Shown piece by piece: positions 63,004 to 64,000 of a stretch of DNA of 64,000 nt (position 1 is the first letter of the stretch; each line of letters begins with the position of its first letter). The notes under the pieces were generated by a model. The model saw only the letters and a program-made list of their open reading frames with translations, did not search any database and was not told where the DNA came from. The translations under genes were made by a program, and so were the position numbers. The stretch is from NCBI RefSeq assembly GCF_023516555.1, contig NZ_JAMGBD010000002.1, positions 496,001 through 560,000 of the forward strand, in the 5' to 3' direction. This stretch comes from Sphingomonas alba (GTDB lineage Bacteria > Pseudomonadota > Alphaproteobacteria > Sphingomonadales > Sphingomonadaceae).

Positions 63004-64000
63004 GCCAATACGACAGCTTTGTCCGCGACCGATTACCGCCGGCTGACCAGCAGCCGGAGTTTCACCTGCTCGACTATCCTGAGCGGCTGAACGCAGCGGC
63101 GGAGCTGCTGAAAGGCGGCGCTCCCGATGACCTCGCCGTCGTCAATTCACACGGGCGTTGGACCTACGCCGAACTCGACTCCTTTTCCGGCCGCATTGCC
63201 CGCCTGCTGGTCGAGGAAGAGGACTTGATTCCAGGCAACCGCGTCCTGCTGCGCGGACCCAATAGTTACACGATGTTCGCTGCCTGGCTCGGCATCTTGA
63301 AGGCCGGGGGTGTGGTCGTCGCAACGATGCCGTTACTGCGACCCGGCGAGATCGCCACCGTCATCACCCGCGCCGAGATCAGCCACGCCATCGTCGACAG
63401 CCGCTTCATTGGCGATTTCCGAGAGGCGGTCGACCAGGCCCATTTCGTCAAATCGATCGTCAAATTTGACGGTGACTACGGGAACGGCGAGCTGGAGCGC
63501 CGGACCGCCGACTTCAACCCGCTTCCTCCAGTCGACACCGGTCGCGACGATCCCGCTTTGGTCGCCTTCACCAGCGGAACCACCGGCGTGCCCAAGGGCT
63601 GCATCCACTTCCACCGCGACATCCTCGCGCCCTGCGACACCTTCGCCGCAACGCATTTTCGCATGGCGCCCGGCGACGTGGTCATGACCAGCGCTCCGAT
63701 CGCCTTCACCTTCGGCCTGGGCGCGACCCTGCAATTTCCGCTGCGCTTCGGCGCCGCCACCGCGACCCTCGAGCAACCGAGCCCGCCGGCCATGCTGGAA
63801 GCAATCGCCAAGTTCGGAGTCAGCCACCTCGGCACCGCCCCCACCGCCTACAAGGCAATGCTAGCGAGCCCGGCGCTCGACGGTGCGCTCAAATCGCTGA
63901 GGGCCTGCCTCTCCGCGGGCGAGCATCTTCCTGAAGCGATCTGGCACTCGTGGAAGGACCGCACTGGCATCTCCATCGTCGACGGCATCGGAGCGACCGA
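63000..64000 (+). CDS. Benzoate/2-aminobenzoate-CoA ligase-like protein (3' truncated by window)
   Basis: The first 333 codons of an AMP-forming acyl-CoA synthetase. It starts at ATG 63000 inside the RidA stop (4-nt overlap) as MSQYDSFVRDRLPPADQQPEF. The P-loop FTSGTTGVPKG lies near residue 190, then APIAFTFGLGATLQFPLRFG and VDGIGATE at the window edge. The N-terminal DRLPP and FTFGLGATLQFPLR features resemble benzoate-CoA and 2-aminobenzoate-CoA ligases. No stop codon is seen; the gene continues past 64000. Confidence 0.85.
   Translation, partial: MSQYDSFVRDRLPPADQQPEFHLLDYPERLNAAAELLKGGAPDDLAVVNSHGRWTYAELDSFSGRIARLLVEEEDLIPGNRVLLRGPNSYTMFAAWLGILKAGGVVVATMPLLRPGEIATVITRAEISHAIVDSRFIGDFREAVDQAHFVKSIVKFDGDYGNGELERRTADFNPLPPVDTGRDDPALVAFTSGTTGVPKGCIHFHRDILAPCDTFAATHFRMAPGDVVMTSAPIAFTFGLGATLQFPLRFGAATATLEQPSPPAMLEAIAKFGVSHLGTAPTAYKAMLASPALDGALKSLRACLSAGEHLPEAIWHSWKDRTGISIVDGIGAT

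Overview
The window is a gene-dense, high-GC chromosomal stretch from an alphaproteobacterium, most likely a member of the Sphingomonadales. Support comes from SciP (the alphaproteobacterial CtrA inhibitor), an ATP12 F1-ATPase chaperone, a DUF4893 lipoprotein, a TonB-dependent receptor, class I PHA synthase with a phasin, glutathione-dependent formaldehyde oxidation, a serC-serA operon behind a probable serC-type RNA leader, and many 4-nt ATGA/GTGA start-stop overlaps. This assignment is inference from gene content. I see no prophage, transposase, integrase, CRISPR array or plasmid gene.

Layout. 1-5.9 kb: lipid and envelope genes (lipid kinase, lptF-lptG, fatty acid desaturase, GNAT-like protein). 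5.9-7.0 kb: a low-information patch with a small ORF, a small secreted protein and several copies of a dispersed palindrome. 7-9.1 kb: M23 peptidase - ErpA/IscA - XthA operon. 9.1-13.6 kb: serC leader, serC-serA, purA. 13.6-16.6 kb (minus): dnaJ-type gene, brkB, fabI, acyP. 16.7-19 kb (plus): pdxH, CDF metal exporter, phzF. 19-19.3 kb: repeat-rich spacer. 19.3-22.7 kb: mnmA, sciP, two GlsB-type membrane proteins and a SIMPL protein, with two strong terminators. 22.9-29.2 kb: RND efflux pair (the pump carries an unusual insertion), DUF445 protein, GNAT. 29.2-32.5 kb: murA, clpS, a phasin with a histone-H1-like tail, gmk. 32.5-36.3 kb (minus): six-gene operon (DUF4893 lipoprotein, small protein, RluA pseudouridine synthase, HAD phosphatase, small membrane protein, ATP12). 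36.4-42.9 kb: rarD, small genes, GNAT, phaC, TRIC-type channel, AlaC-like aminotransferase, prolyl-4-hydroxylase-like protein. 42.9-46.4 kb: TonB-dependent receptor and a secreted protein. 46.6-50 kb: DUF2721, glpX, recJ, tRNA-Glu. 50.1-52.2 kb: LysR - SDR - tautomerase module. 52.2-56.8 kb: MgtC/DUF4010 membrane protein, secreted LamG-like protein, Tat-exported PhoD phosphatase. 56.8-59.9 kb (minus): amidotransferase, class III ADH, VOC protein and S-formylglutathione hydrolase, running on into phoD. 59.9-64 kb (plus): SDR, enoyl-CoA hydratase, acyl-CoA dehydrogenase, RidA and an aryl-CoA ligase cut by the window end. This gene set resembles the CoA-dependent 2-aminobenzoate (anthranilate) route.

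Points most worth following up: (i) a TGCACTGCACAA palindrome bracketing the phasin promoter and recurring before the aminotransferase at 41017, a candidate PHA-responsive operator; (ii) a phasin with an N-terminal Lys/Ala/Pro-rich DNA-binding-like tail; (iii) a family of dispersed palindromes, partly linked to a conserved 14-nt box; (iv) the RND pump insertion; (v) the truncated aryl-CoA cluster containing RidA. None of these is a clearly new multi-gene system. The rest of the window is ordinary core genome.
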